This document shows positions 49,932 through 63,074 of a DNA stretch of 64,000 nt, one piece after another. Below the pieces are notes generated by a model. That model was given only the letters and a program-made list of their open reading frames with translations, was not told the origin of the DNA and ran no database searches. Position numbers and translations under genes: made by a program. The first letter of the stretch is position 1. Every line of letters begins with the position of its first letter. The stretch comes from Astropecten irregularis (taxonomy: Eukaryota > Echinodermata > Asteroidea > Paxillosida > Astropectinidae). The stretch spans positions 9,362,001 to 9,426,000 of the forward strand of contig OZ020251.1 in NCBI GenBank assembly GCA_963971285.1, given 5' to 3'.

Positions 49932-50412
49932 TGTGTATCATTATATATGACAGCCCGCGGTCAAATCCTATATTTTGAACACGATCTTTGAAATCTGGCT
50001 GCTCATTTCTGGGGCAGACTGAGGAAAAACAAAATTACACGTGTCTTTTTATTTTCAGTCTAGATCATAGATCTGAATTTTTGAACCTGGAGTCGCCCTG
50101 CATAGCGAAATCTGTAATGATATATAAATCATGTTATGACGTTCTACAATGTATGTGTATTATTATATGGCAGCGCGCTGTCAAATCCAATATTTGAAAA
50201 CGATCTTTGAAATCTGGCTGCTCATTTCTGGGGCAGACTGAGGAAAAACAAAATTACACGTGTCTTTTTATTTTCAGTCTAGATCATAGATCTGAAATTT
50301 TGAACCTTAAGTCGCCCTGCATAGCGAAAACTTTAATGATTTATAAGTCATGTTATGACGTTCTACACTGTATGTGTATTATTGTATGGCAGCGCGCTGA
50401 CAACTCCAATAT

Positions 50413-51066
50413 TTGAAACTATCTTGGAAATCTGGCTGCTCATTTCTGGGGCAGACTGAGGAAAAACAAAATTACACGTGTCTTTTTATTTTCAGTCTAG
50501 ATCATAGATCTGAAATTTTGAACCTTAAGTCGCCCTGCATAGCGAAAACTTTAATGATTTATAAGTCATGTTATGACGTTCTACACTGTATGTGTATTAT
50601 TGTATGGCAGCGCGCTGACAACTCCAATATTTGAAACTATCTTGGAAATCTGGCTGCTCATTTCTGGGGCAGACTGAGGAAAAACAAAATTACACGTGTC
50701 TTTTTATTTTCAGTCTAGATCATAGATCTGAAATTTTGAACCTTAAGTCGCCCTGCATAGCGAAAACTTTAATGATTTATAAGTCATGTTATGACGTTCT
50801 ACACTGTATGTGTATTATTGTATGGCAGCGCGCTGACAACTCCAATATTTGAAACTATCTTGGAAATCTGGCTGCTCATTTCTGGGGCAGACTGAGGAAA
50901 AACAAAATTACACGTGTCTTTTTATTTTCAGTCTAGATCATAGATCTGAATTTTTGAACCTGAAGTCGCCCTGCATAGCGAAAACTTTAATGATTTATAA
51001 ATCATGTTATGACGTTCTACACTGTATGTGTATTATTGTATGGCAGCGCGCTGTCAAATCCAATAT
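50413..51066 (+). repeat. Local monomer triplication (218 bp steps)
   Basis: The TATCTTGG monomer with GAAATTTTGAACCTTAAG and GCTGACAACTCC is repeated at 218 bp steps (frames starting at 50,413 and 50,631 after the one at 50,207). It accounts for the 2,079 bp spacing here. The three copies look identical by eye, so this is the most recent expansion in the window, or an assembly effect. Confidence 0.85.
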
Positions 51067-51477
51067 TTGAAAACGATCTTTGAAATCTGGCTGGTCATTT
51101 CTGGGGCAGACTGAGGAAAAACAAAATTACACGTGTCTTTTTATTTTCAGTCTAGATCATAGATCTGAATTTTTGAACCTGAAGTCGCCCTGCATAGCGA
51201 AATCTGTAATGATTTATAAATCATGTTATGACGTTCTACACTGTATGTGTATTATATGTGGCAGTCTAATTCTATATTTTGAACACGATCTTTGAAATCT
51301 GGCTGCTCAATTATGGGGCAAACTGAAGAAAATTCCAATTGTACTTGTCTTTTTATTTTCAGTCTAGATCAGCGACCTAAATTTCTAATCCTGAAGTCCC
51401 CTTGCGAAGCAAAATCTGTAATGATTTATATATCACGTTATTACGCTCAACACTTTATGCGTGTTATATTTAGAATA

Positions 51478-52010
51478 CTAAACTCAATGAAATATTATAA
51501 GTGATTCACACTAAAGTGTCGATTTTACGAAGCCCGAGGATCGATCGTACCCCCATCGTATCCTACGTAGGGCTGCAAGGCACAATTCATAGGTCATACT
51601 ACTAATAGTTTGAGGTTACTGCAGTCCCACTTATTGGGCCGTTAGAATTATTTGTTTCACGATTTTTTATTTCGTCCTTCGCACTAACGTCCCACGCTAA
51701 GCAATGCAGTAAAACATAAAATCATAAACCGATCACCTAAAAAATATCTGAAATCAAGCGAAAACATTCCACCTCCTCCTAAAAAAATCCTAACGCGCTT
51801 TAGCAATGAGCCCGTGTACAAACCATATAACGAAGGCTGGGATCTTGACCATAATTCACTGACTATGCCAGACGACTGGCTCATACCATGCTTAAAGGCA
51901 AGCCCATAGAGCCTGCGTGGAAAAAAATGAGTTGTGACATGAAATGGTCCTGGATTATGTTTGTCATAGTCAGTTAGATGCGGTCTAGTTTCCACCTTCG
52001 TGCATAAGTT
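51478..52010 (+). repeat. 533 bp insert, copy 19
   Basis: Left arm 51,287-51,477; right arm 52,011-52,061. Same markers as copy 18; the interval between them is longer by two extra 218 bp monomers. Confidence 0.93.
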
Positions 52011-53120
52011 TGTGTATCATTATATATGACAGCCCGCGGTCAAATCCTATATTTTGAACACGATCTTTGAAATCTGGCTGCTCATTTCTGGGGCAGACTG
52101 AGGAAAAACAAAATTACACGTGTCTTTTTATTTTCAGTCTAGATCATAGATCTGAATTTTTGAACCTGGAGTCGCCCTGCATAGCGAAATCTGTAATGAT
52201 ATATAAATCATGTTATGACGTTCTACAATGTATGTGTATTATTATATGGCAGCGCGCTGTCAAATCCAATATTTGAAAACGATCTTTGAAATCTGGCTGC
52301 TCATTTCTGGGGCAGACTGAGGAAAAACAAAATTACACGTGTCTTTTTATTTTCAGTCTAGATCATAGATCTGAAATTTTGAACCTTAAGTCGCCCTGCA
52401 TAGCGAAAACTTTAATGATTTATAAGTCATGTTATGACGTTCTACACTGTATGTGTATTATTGTATGGCAGCGCGCTGACAACTCCAATATTTGAAACTA
52501 TCTTGGAAATATGGCTGCTCATTTCTGGGGCAGACTGAGGAAAAACAAAATTACACGTGTCTTTTTATTTTCAGTCTAGATCATAGATCTGAATTTTTGA
52601 ACCTGAAGTCGCCCTGCATAGCGAAAACTTTAATGATTTATAAATCATGTTATGACGTTCTACACTGTATGTGTATTATTGTATGGCAGCGCGCTGTCAA
52701 ATCCAATATTTGAAAACGATCTTTGAAATCTGGCTGGTCATTTCTGGGGCAGACTGAGGAAAAACAAAATTACACGTGTCTTTTTATTTTCAGTCTAGAT
52801 CATAGATCTGAATTTTTGAACCTGAAGTCGCCCTGCATAGCGAAATCTGTAATGATTTATAAATCATGTTATGACGTTCTACACTGTATGTGTATTATAT
52901 GTGGCAGTCTAATTCTATATTTTGAACACGATCTTTGAAATCTGGCTGCTCAATTATGGGGCAAACTGAAGAAAATTCCAATTGTACTTGTCTTTTTATT
53001 TTCAGTCTAGATCAGCGACCTAAATTTCTAATCCTGAAGTCCCCTTGCGAAGCAAAATCTGTAATGATTTATATATCACGTTATTACGCTCAACACTTTA
53101 TGCGTGTTATATTTAGAATA

Positions 53121-53654
53121 CTAAACTCAATGAAATATTATAAGTGATTCACACTAAAGTGTCGATTTTACGAAGCCCGAGGATCGATCGTACCCCCATC
53201 GTATCCTACGTAGGGCTGCAAGGCACAATTCATAGGTCATACTACTAATAGTTTGAGGTTACTGCAGTCCCACTTATTGGGCCGTTAGAATTATTTGTTT
53301 CACGATTTTTTATTTCGTCCTTCGCACTAACGTCCCACGCTAAGCAATGCAGTAAAACATAAAATCATAAACCGATCACCTAAAAAATGTCTGAAATCAA
53401 GCGAAAACATTCCACCTCCTCCTAAAAAAAATCCTAACGCGCTTTAGCAATGAGCCCGTGTACAAACCATATAACGAAGGCTGGGATCTTGACCATAATT
53501 CACTGACTATGCCAGACGACTGGCTCATACCATGCTTAAAGGCAAGCCCATAGAGCCTGCGTGGAAAAAAATGAGTTGTGACATGAAATGGTCCTGGATT
53601 ATGTTTGTCATAGTCAGTTAGATGCGGTCTAGTTTCCACCTTCGTGCATAAGTT
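53121..53654 (+). repeat. 534 bp insert, copy 20
   Basis: Left arm 52,930-53,120; right arm 53,655-53,705. One extra A in the CCTCCT-A8-TCC run makes it 534 bp and shifts the minus-strand frame. Otherwise like copy 19 but with AAAAATGTCTG. Confidence 0.93.
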
Positions 53655-54763
53655 TGTGTATCATTATATATGACAGCCCGCGGTCAAATCCTATATTTTG
53701 AACACGATCTTTGAAATCTGGCTGCTCATTTCTTGGGCAGACTGAGGAAAAACAAAATTACACGTGTCTTTTTATTTTCAGTCCAGATCATAGATCTGAA
53801 TTTTTGAACCTGAAGTCGCCCTGCATAGCGAAGTCTGTAATGATATACAAATCATGTTATGACGTTCTACAATGTATGTGTATTATTATATGGCAGCGCG
53901 CTGTCAAATCCAATATTTGAAAACGATCTTTGAAATCTGGCTGCTCATTTCTGGGGCAGACTGAGGAAAAACAAAATTACACGTGTCTTTTTATTTTCAG
54001 TCTAGATCATAGATCTGAAATTTTGAACCTTAAGTCGCCCTGCATAGCGAAAACTTTAATGATTTATAAATCATGTTATGACGTTCTACACTGTATGTGT
54101 ATTATTGTATGGCAGCGCGCTGACAACTCCAATATTTGAAACTATCTTGGAAATCTGGCTGCTCATTTCTGGGGCAGACTGAGGAAAAACAAAATTGCAC
54201 TTGTCTTTTTATTTTCAGTCTAGATCATAGATCTGAATTTTTGAACCTGAAGTCGCCCTGCATAGCTAAATCTGTAATGATATATGAATTATGTTATGAC
54301 GTTCTACACTGTATGTGTATTATTATATGGCAGCGCGCTGTCAAATCCAATATTTGAAAACGATCTTTGAAATCTGGCTGCTCATTTCTGGGGCAGACTG
54401 GGGAAAACAAAATTACACGTGTCTTTTTATTTTCAGTCTAGATCATAGATCTGAATTTTTGAACCTGAAGTCGCCCTGCATAGCGAAATCTGTAATGATT
54501 TATAAATCATGTTATGACGTTCTACACTGTATGTGTATTATATGTGGCAGTCTAATTCTATATTTTGAACACGATCTTTGAAATCTGGCTGCTCAATTAT
54601 CGGGCAAACTGAAGAAAATTCCAATTGTACTTGTCTTTTTATTTTCAGTCTAGATCAGCGATCTAAATTTCTAATCCTGAAGTCCCCTTGCGAAGCAAAA
54701 TCTGTAATGATTTATATATCACGTTATTACGCTCAACACTTTATGCGTGTTATATTTAGAATA

Positions 54764-55296
54764 CTAAACTCAATGAAATATTATAAGTGATTCACACTAA
54801 AGTGTCGATTTTACGAAGCCCGAGGATCGATCGTACCCCCATCGTATCCTACGTAGGGCTGCAAGGCACAATTCATAGGTCATACTACTAATAGTTTGAG
54901 GTTACTGCAGTCCCACTTATTGGGCCGTTAGAAATATTATTTTCACGATTTTTTATTTCGTCCTTCGCACTAACGTCCCACGCTAAGCAATGCAGTTAAA
55001 CATAAAATCATAAACCGATCACCTAAAAAATGTCTGAAATCAAGCGAAAACATTCCACCTCCTCCTAAAAAAATCCTAACGCGCTTTAGCAATGAGCCCG
55101 TGTACAAACCATATAACGAAGGCTGGGATCTTGACCATAATTCACTGACTATGCCAGACGACTGGCTCATGCCATGCTTAAAGGCAAGCCCATAGAGCCT
55201 GCGTGGAAAAAAATGAGTTGTGACATGAAATGGTCCTGGATTATGTTTGTCATAGTCAGTTAGATGCGGTCTAGTTTCCACCTTCGTGCATAAGTT
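54764..55296 (+). repeat. 533 bp insert, copy 21
   Basis: Left arm 54,573-54,763; right arm 55,297-55,347. Founder-like member of a subgroup with GTTAGAAATATTATTTTCACG across two changes and GCAGTTAAACAT; its left arm has CAATTATCGGGC. Confidence 0.93.
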
Positions 55297-56625
55297 TGTG
55301 TATCATTATATATGACAGCCCGCGGTCAAATCCTATATTTTGAACACGATCTTTGAAATCTGGCTGCTCATTTCTGGGGCAGACTGAGGAAAAAAAAAAA
55401 TTACACGTGTCTTTTTATTTTCAGTCTAGATCATAGATCTGAATTTTTGAACCTGAAGTCGCCCTGCATAGCGAAATCTGTAATGATATATAAATCATGT
55501 TATGACGATCTACAATGTATGTGTATTATTATATGGCAGCGCGCTGTCAAATCCAATATTTGAAAACGATCTTCGAAATCTGGCTGGTCATTTCTTGGGC
55601 AGACTGAGGAAAAACAAAATTACACGTGTCTTTCTATTTTCAGTCTAGAACATAGATCTGAATTTTTGAACCTGAAGTCGCCCTGCATAGTGAAATCTGT
55701 AATGATTTATAAATCATGTTATGACGTTCTACACTGTATGTGTATTATTATATGGCAGCGCGCTGTCAAATCCAATATTTGAAAACGATCTTTGAAATCT
55801 GGCTGGTCATTTCTGGGGCAGACTGAGGAAAACAAAATTACACGTGTCTTTTTATTTTCAGTCTAGATCATAGATCTGAAATTTTGAACCTTAAGTCGCC
55901 CTGCATAGCGAAAACTTTAATGATTTATAAATCATGTTATGACGTTCTACACTGTATGTGTATTATTGTATGGCAGCGCGCTGACAACTCCAATATTTGA
56001 AACTATCTTGGAAATCTGGCTGCTCATTTCTGGGGCAGACTGAGGAAAAACAAAATTGCACTTGTCTTTTTATTTTCAGTCTAGATCATAGATCTGAATT
56101 TTTGAACCTGAAGTCGGCCTGCATAGCTAAATCTGTAATGATATATGAATTATGTTATGACGTTCTACACTGTATGTTTATTATTATATGGCAGCGCGCT
56201 GTCAAATCCAATATTTGAAAACGATCTTTGAAATCTGGCTGCTCATTTCTGGGGCAGACTGAGGAAAAACAAAATTACACGTGTCTTTTTATTTTCAGTC
56301 TAGATCATAGATCTGAATTTTTGAACCTGAAGTCGCCCTGCATAGCGAAATCTGTAATGATTTATAAATCATGTTATGACGTTCTACACTGTATGTGTAT
56401 TATATGTGGCAGTCTAATTCTATATTTTGAACACGATCTTTGAAATCTGGCTGCTCAATTATCGGGCAAACTGAAGAAAATTCCAATTGTACTTGTCTTT
56501 TTATTTTCAGTCTAGATCAGCGATCTAAATTTCTAATCCTGAAGTCCCCTTGCGAAGCAAAATCTGTAATGATTTATATATCACGTTATTACGCTCAACA
56601 CTTTATGCGTGTTATATTTAGAATA

Positions 56626-57158
56626 CTAAACTCAATGAAATATTATAAGTGATTCACACTAAAGTGTCGATTTTACGAAGCCCGAGGATCGATCGTACCC
56701 CCATCGTATCCTACGTAGGGCTGCAAGGCACAATTCATAGGTCATACTACTAATAGTTTGAGGTTACTGCAGTCCCACTTATTGGGCCGTTAGAAATATT
56801 ATTTTCACGATTTTTTATTTCGTCCTTCGCACTAACGTCCCACGCTAAGCAATGCAGTTAAACATAAAATCATAAACCGATCACCTAAAAAATGTCTGAA
56901 ATCAAGCGAAAACATTCCACCTCCTCCTAAAAAAATCCTAACGCGCTTTAGCAATGAGCCCGTGTACAAACCATATAACGAAGGCTGGGATCTTGACCAT
57001 AATTCACTGACTATGCCAGACGACTGGCTCATGCCATGCTTAAAGGCAAGCCCATAGAGCCTGCGTGGAAAAAAATGAGTTGTGACATGAAATGGTCCTG
57101 GATTATGTTTGTCATAGTCAGTTAGATGCGGTCTAGTTTCCACCTTCGTGCATAAGTT
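56626..57158 (+). repeat. 533 bp insert, copy 22
   Basis: Left arm 56,435-56,625; right arm 57,159-57,209. Same subgroup as copy 21; it follows an interval lengthened by one 219 bp monomer. Confidence 0.93.
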
Positions 57159-57831
57159 TGTGTATCATTATATATGACAGCCCGCGGTCAAATCCTATAT
57201 TTTGAACACGATCTTTGAAATCTGGCTGCTCATTTCTGGGGCAGACTGAGGAAAAAAAAAATTACACGTGTCTTTTTATTTTCAGTCTAGATCATAGATC
57301 TGAATTTTTGAACCTGAAGTCGCCCTGCATAGCGAAATCTGTAATGATATATAAATCATGTTATGACGATCTACAATGTATGTGTATTATTATATGGCAG
57401 CGCGCTGTCAAATCCAATATTTGAAAACGATCTTCGAAATCTGGCTGGTCATTTCTTGGGCAGACTGAGGAAAAACAAAATTACACGTGTCTTTCTATTT
57501 TCAGTCTAGAACATAGATCTGAATTTTTGAACCTGAAGTCGCCCTGCATAGCGAAATCTGTAATGATTTATAAATCATGTTATGACGTTCTACACTGTAT
57601 GTGTATTATATGTGGCAGTCTAATTCTATATTTTGAACACGATCTTTGAAATCTGGCTGCTCAATTATCGGGCAAACTGAAGAAAATTCCAATTGTACTT
57701 GTCTTTTTATTTTCAGTCTAGATCAGCGATCTAAATTTCTAATCCTGAAGTCCCCTTGCGAAGCAAAATCTGTAATGATTTATATATCACGTTATTACGC
57801 TCAACACTTTATGCGTGTTATATTTAGAATA

Positions 57832-58364
57832 CTAAACTCAATGAAATATTATAAGTGATTCACACTAAAGTGTCGATTTTACGAAGCCCGAGGATCGATC
57901 GTACCCCCATCGTATCCTACGTAGGGCTGCAAGGCACAATTCATAGGTCATACTACTAATAGTTTGAGGTTACTGCAGTCCCACTTATTGGGCCGTTAGA
58001 AATATTATTTTCACGATTTTTTATTTCGTCCTTCGCACTAACGTCCCACGCTAAGCAATGCAGTTAAACATAAAATCATAAACCGATCACCTAAAAAATG
58101 TCTGAAATCAAGCGAAAACATTCCACCTCCTCCTAAAAAAATCCTAACGCGCTTTAGCAATGAGCCCGTGTACAAACCATATAACGAAGGCTGGGATCTT
58201 GACCATAATTCACTGACTATGCCAGACGACTGGCTCATACCATGCTTAAAGGCAAGCCCATAGAGCCTGCGTGGAAAAAAATGAGTTGTGACATGAAATG
58301 GTCCTGGATTATGTTTGTCATAGTCAGTTAGATGCGGTCTAGTTTCCACCTTCGTGCATAAGTT
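57832..58364 (+). repeat. 533 bp insert, copy 23
   Basis: Left arm 57,641-57,831; right arm 58,365-58,415. Same subgroup as copy 21 but with GCTCATACCATGC, a marker of copies 16-20. Only 1,206 bp after copy 22. Confidence 0.93.
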
Positions 58365-59255
58365 TGTGTATCATTATATATGACAGCCCGCGGTCAAATC
58401 CTATATTTTGAACACGATCTTTGAAATCTGGCTGCTCATTTCTGGGGCAGACTGAGGAAAAAAAAATTACACGTGTCTTTTTATTTTCAGTCTAGATCAT
58501 AGATCTGAATTTTTGAACCTGAAGTCGCCCTGCATAGCGAAATCTGTAATGATATATAAATCATGTTATGACGATCTACAATGTATGTGTATTATTATAT
58601 GGCAGCGCGCTGTCAAATCCAATATTTGAAAACGATCTTCGAAATCTGGCTGGTCATTTCTTGGGCAGACTGAGGAAAAACAAAATTACACGTGTCTTTC
58701 TATTTTCAGTCTAGAACATAGATCTGAATTTTTGAACCTGAAGTCGCCCTGCATAGTGAAATCTGTAATGATTTATAAATCATGTTATGACGTTCTACAC
58801 TGTATGTGTATTATTATATGGCAGCGCGCTGTCAAATCCAATATTTGAAAACGATCTTTGAAATCTGGCTGGTCATTTCTGGGGCAGACTGAGGAAAAAC
58901 AAAATTACACGTGTCTTTTTATTTTCAGTCTAGATCATAGATCTGAATTTTTGAACCTGAAGTCGCCCTGCATAGCGAAATCTGTAATGATTTATAAATC
59001 ATGTTATGACGTTCTACACTGTATGTGTATTATATGTGGCAGTCTAATTCTATATTTTGAACACGATCTTTGAAATCTGGCTGCTCAATTATGGGGCAAA
59101 CTGAAGAAAATTCCAATTGTACTTGTCTTTTTATTTTCAGTCTAGATCAGCGACCTAAATTTCTAATCCTGAAGTCCCCTTGCGAAGCAAAATCTGTAAT
59201 GATTTATATATCACGTTATTACGCTCAACACTTTATGCGTGTTATATTTAGAATA

Positions 59256-59788
59256 CTAAACTCAATGAAATATTATAAGTGATTCACACTAAAGTGTCGA
59301 TTTTACGAAGCCCGAGGATCGATCGTACCCCCATCGTATCCTACGTAGGGCTGCAAGGCACAATTCATAGGTCATACTACTAATAGTTTGAGGTTACTGC
59401 AGTCCCACTTATTGGGCCGTTAGAATTATTTGTTTCACGATTTTTTATTTCGTCCTTCGCACTAACGTCCCACGCTAAGCAATGCAGTAAAACATAAAAT
59501 CATAAACCGATCACCTAAAAAATATCTGAAATCAAGCGAAAACATTCCACCTCCTCCTAAAAAAATCCTAACGCGCTTTAGCAATGAGCCCGTGTACAAA
59601 CCATATAACGAAGGCTGGGATCTTGACCATAATTCACTGACTATGCCAGACGACTGGCTCATACCATGCTTAAAGGCAAGCCCATAGAGCCTGCGTGGAA
59701 AAAAATGAGTTGTGACATGAAATGGTCCTGGATTATGTTTGTCATAGTCAGTTAGATGCGGTCTAGTTTCCACCTTCGTGCATAAGTT
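59256..59788 (+). repeat. 533 bp insert, copy 24
   Basis: Left arm 59,065-59,255; right arm 59,789-59,839. Corresponds to copy 19 in the 7,778 bp repeat (AAAAATATCTG, GCTCATACC, ATTTGTTTCACG). Confidence 0.93.
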
Positions 59789-60898
59789 TGTGTATCATTA
59801 TATATGACAGCCCGCGGTCAAATCCTATATTTTGAACACGATCTTTGAAATCTGGCTGCTCATTTCTGGGGCAGACTGAGGAAAAACAAAATTACACGTG
59901 TCTTTTTATTTTCAGTCTAGATCATAGATCTGAATTTTTGAACCTGGAGTCGCCCTGCATAGCGAAATCTGTAATGATATATAAATCATGTTATGACGTT
60001 CTACAATGTATGTGTATTATTATATGGCAGCGCGCTGTCAAATCCAATATTTGAAAACGATCTTTGAAATCTGGCTGCTCATTTCTGGGGCAGACTGAGG
60101 AAAAACAAAATTACACGTGTCTTTTTATTTTCAGTCTAGATCATAGATCTGAAATTTTGAACCTTAAGTCGCCCTGCATAGCGAAAACTTTAATGATTTA
60201 TAAGTCATGTTATGACGTTCTACACTGTATGTGTATTATTGTATGGCAGCGCGCTGACAACTCCAATATTTGAAACTATCTTGGAAATCTGGCTGCTCAT
60301 TTCTGGGGCAGACTGAGGAAAAACAAAATTACACGTGTCTTTTTATTTTCAGTCTAGATCATAGATCTGAATTTTTGAACCTGAAGTCGCCCTGCATAGC
60401 GAAAACTTTAATGATTTATAAATCATGTTATGACGTTCTACACTGTATGTGTATTATTGTATGGCAGCGCGCTGTCAAATCCAATATTTGAAAACGATCT
60501 TTGAAATCTGGCTGGTCATTTCTGGGGCAGACTGAGGAAAAACAAAATTACACGTGTCTTTTTATTTTCAGTCTAGATCATAGATCTGAATTTTTGAACC
60601 TGAAGTCGCCCTGCATAGCGAAATCTGTAATGATTTATAAATCATGTTATGACGTTCTACACTGTATGTGTATTATATGTGGCAGTCTAATTCTATATTT
60701 TGAACACGATCTTTGAAATCTGGCTGCTCAATTATGGGGCAAACTGAAGAAAATTCCAATTGTACTTGTCTTTTTATTTTCAGTCTAGATCAGCGACCTA
60801 AATTTCTAATCCTGAAGTCCCCTTGCGAAGCAAAATCTGTAATGATTTATATATCACGTTATTACGCTCAACACTTTATGCGTGTTATATTTAGAATA

Positions 60899-61432
60899 CT
60901 AAACTCAATGAAATATTATAAGTGATTCACACTAAAGTGTCGATTTTACGAAGCCCGAGGATCGATCGTACCCCCATCGTATCCTACGTAGGGCTGCAAG
61001 GCACAATTCATAGGTCATACTACTAATAGTTTGAGGTTACTGCAGTCCCACTTATTGGGCCGTTAGAATTATTTGTTTCACGATTTTTTATTTCGTCCTT
61101 CGCACTAACGTCCCACGCTAAGCAATGCAGTAAAACATAAAATCATAAACCGATCACCTAAAAAATGTCTGAAATCAAGCGAAAACATTCCACCTCCTCC
61201 TAAAAAAAATCCTAACGCGCTTTAGCAATGAGCCCGTGTACAAACCATATAACGAAGGCTGGGATCTTGACCATAATTCACTGACTATGCCAGACGACTG
61301 GCTCATACCATGCTTAAAGGCAAGCCCATAGAGCCTGCGTGGAAAAAAATGAGTTGTGACATGAAATGGTCCTGGATTATGTTTGTCATAGTCAGTTAGA
61401 TGCGGTCTAGTTTCCACCTTCGTGCATAAGTT
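60899..61432 (+). repeat. 534 bp insert, copy 25
   Basis: Left arm 60,708-60,898; right arm 61,433-61,483. Corresponds to copy 20, including the extra A. Confidence 0.93.
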
Positions 61433-62541
61433 TGTGTATCATTATATATGACAGCCCGCGGTCAAATCCTATATTTTGAACACGATCTTTGAAATCTGGC
61501 TGCTCATTTCTTGGGCAGACTGAGGAAAAACAAAATTACACGTGTCTTTTTATTTTCAGTCCAGATCATAGATCTGAATTTTTGAACCTGAAGTCGCCCT
61601 GCATAGCGAAGTCTGTAATGATATACAAATCATGTTATGACGTTCTACAATGTATGTGTATTATTATATGGCAGCGCGCTGTCAAATCCAATATTTGAAA
61701 ACGATCTTTGAAATCTGGCTGCTCATTTCTGGGGCAGACTGAGGAAAAACAAAATTACACGTGTCTTTTTATTTTCAGTCTAGATCATAGATCTGAAATT
61801 TTGAACCTTAAGTCGCCCTGCATAGCGAAAACTTTAATGATTTATAAATCATGTTATGACGTTCTACACTGTATGTGTATTATTGTATGGCAGCGCGCTG
61901 ACAACTCCAATATTTGAAACTATCTTGGAAATCTGGCTGCTCATTTCTGGGGCAGACTGAGGAAAAACAAAATTGCACTTGTCTTTTTATTTTCAGTCTA
62001 GATCATAGATCTGAATTTTTGAACCTGAAGTCGCCCTGCATAGCTAAATCTGTAATGATATATGAATTATGTTATGACGTTCTACACTGTATGTGTATTA
62101 TTATATGGCAGCGCGCTGTCAAATCCAATATTTGAAAACGATCTTTGAAATCTGGCTGCTCATTTCTGGGGCAGACTGGGGAAAACAAAATTACACGTGT
62201 CTTTTTATTTTCAGTCTAGATCATAGATCTGAATTTTTGAACCTGAAGTCGCCCTGCATAGCGAAATCTGTAATGATTTATAAATCATGTTATGACGTTC
62301 TACACTGTATGTGTATTATATGTGGCAGTCTAATTCTATATTTTGAACACGATCTTTGAAATCTGGCTGCTCAATTATCGGGCAAACTGAAGAAAATTCC
62401 AATTGTACTTGTCTTTTTATTTTCAGTCTAGATCAGCGATCTAAATTTCTAATCCTGAAGTCCCCTTGCGAAGCAAAATCTGTAATGATTTATATATCAC
62501 GTTATTACGCTCAACACTTTATGCGTGTTATATTTAGAATA

Positions 62542-63074
62542 CTAAACTCAATGAAATATTATAAGTGATTCACACTAAAGTGTCGATTTTACGAAGCCCG
62601 AGGATCGATCGTACCCCCATCGTATCCTACGTAGGGCTGCAAGGCACAATTCATAGGTCATACTACTAATAGTTTGAGGTTACTGCAGTCCCACTTATTG
62701 GGCCGTTAGAAATATTATTTTCACGATTTTTTATTTCGTCCTTCGCACTAACGTCCCACGCTAAGCAATGCAGTTAAACATAAAATCATAAACCGATCAC
62801 CTAAAAAATGTCTGAAATCAAGCGAAAACATTCCACCTCCTCCTAAAAAAATCCTAACGCGCTTTAGCAATGAGCCCGTGTACAAACCATATAACGAAGG
62901 CTGGGATCTTGACCATAATTCACTGACTATGCCAGACGACTGGCTCATGCCATGCTTAAAGGCAAGCCCATAGAGCCTGCGTGGAAAAAAATGAGTTGTG
63001 ACATGAAATGGTCCTGGATTATGTTTGTCATAGTCAGTTAGATGCGGTCTAGTTTCCACCTTCGTGCATAAGTT
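62542..63074 (+). repeat. 533 bp insert, copy 26
   Basis: Left arm 62,351-62,541; right arm 63,075-63,125. Corresponds to copy 21 (AAATATTATTTTCACG, GCAGTTAAACAT). Confidence 0.93.

Noticed and set aside
39966..63059. 103-codon minus-strand frame in insert copies 12-26 as a gene
   Set aside because: Older copies have an in-frame stop, two copies are frameshifted and two lose the first codon. The start is GTG and no domain is recognisable.
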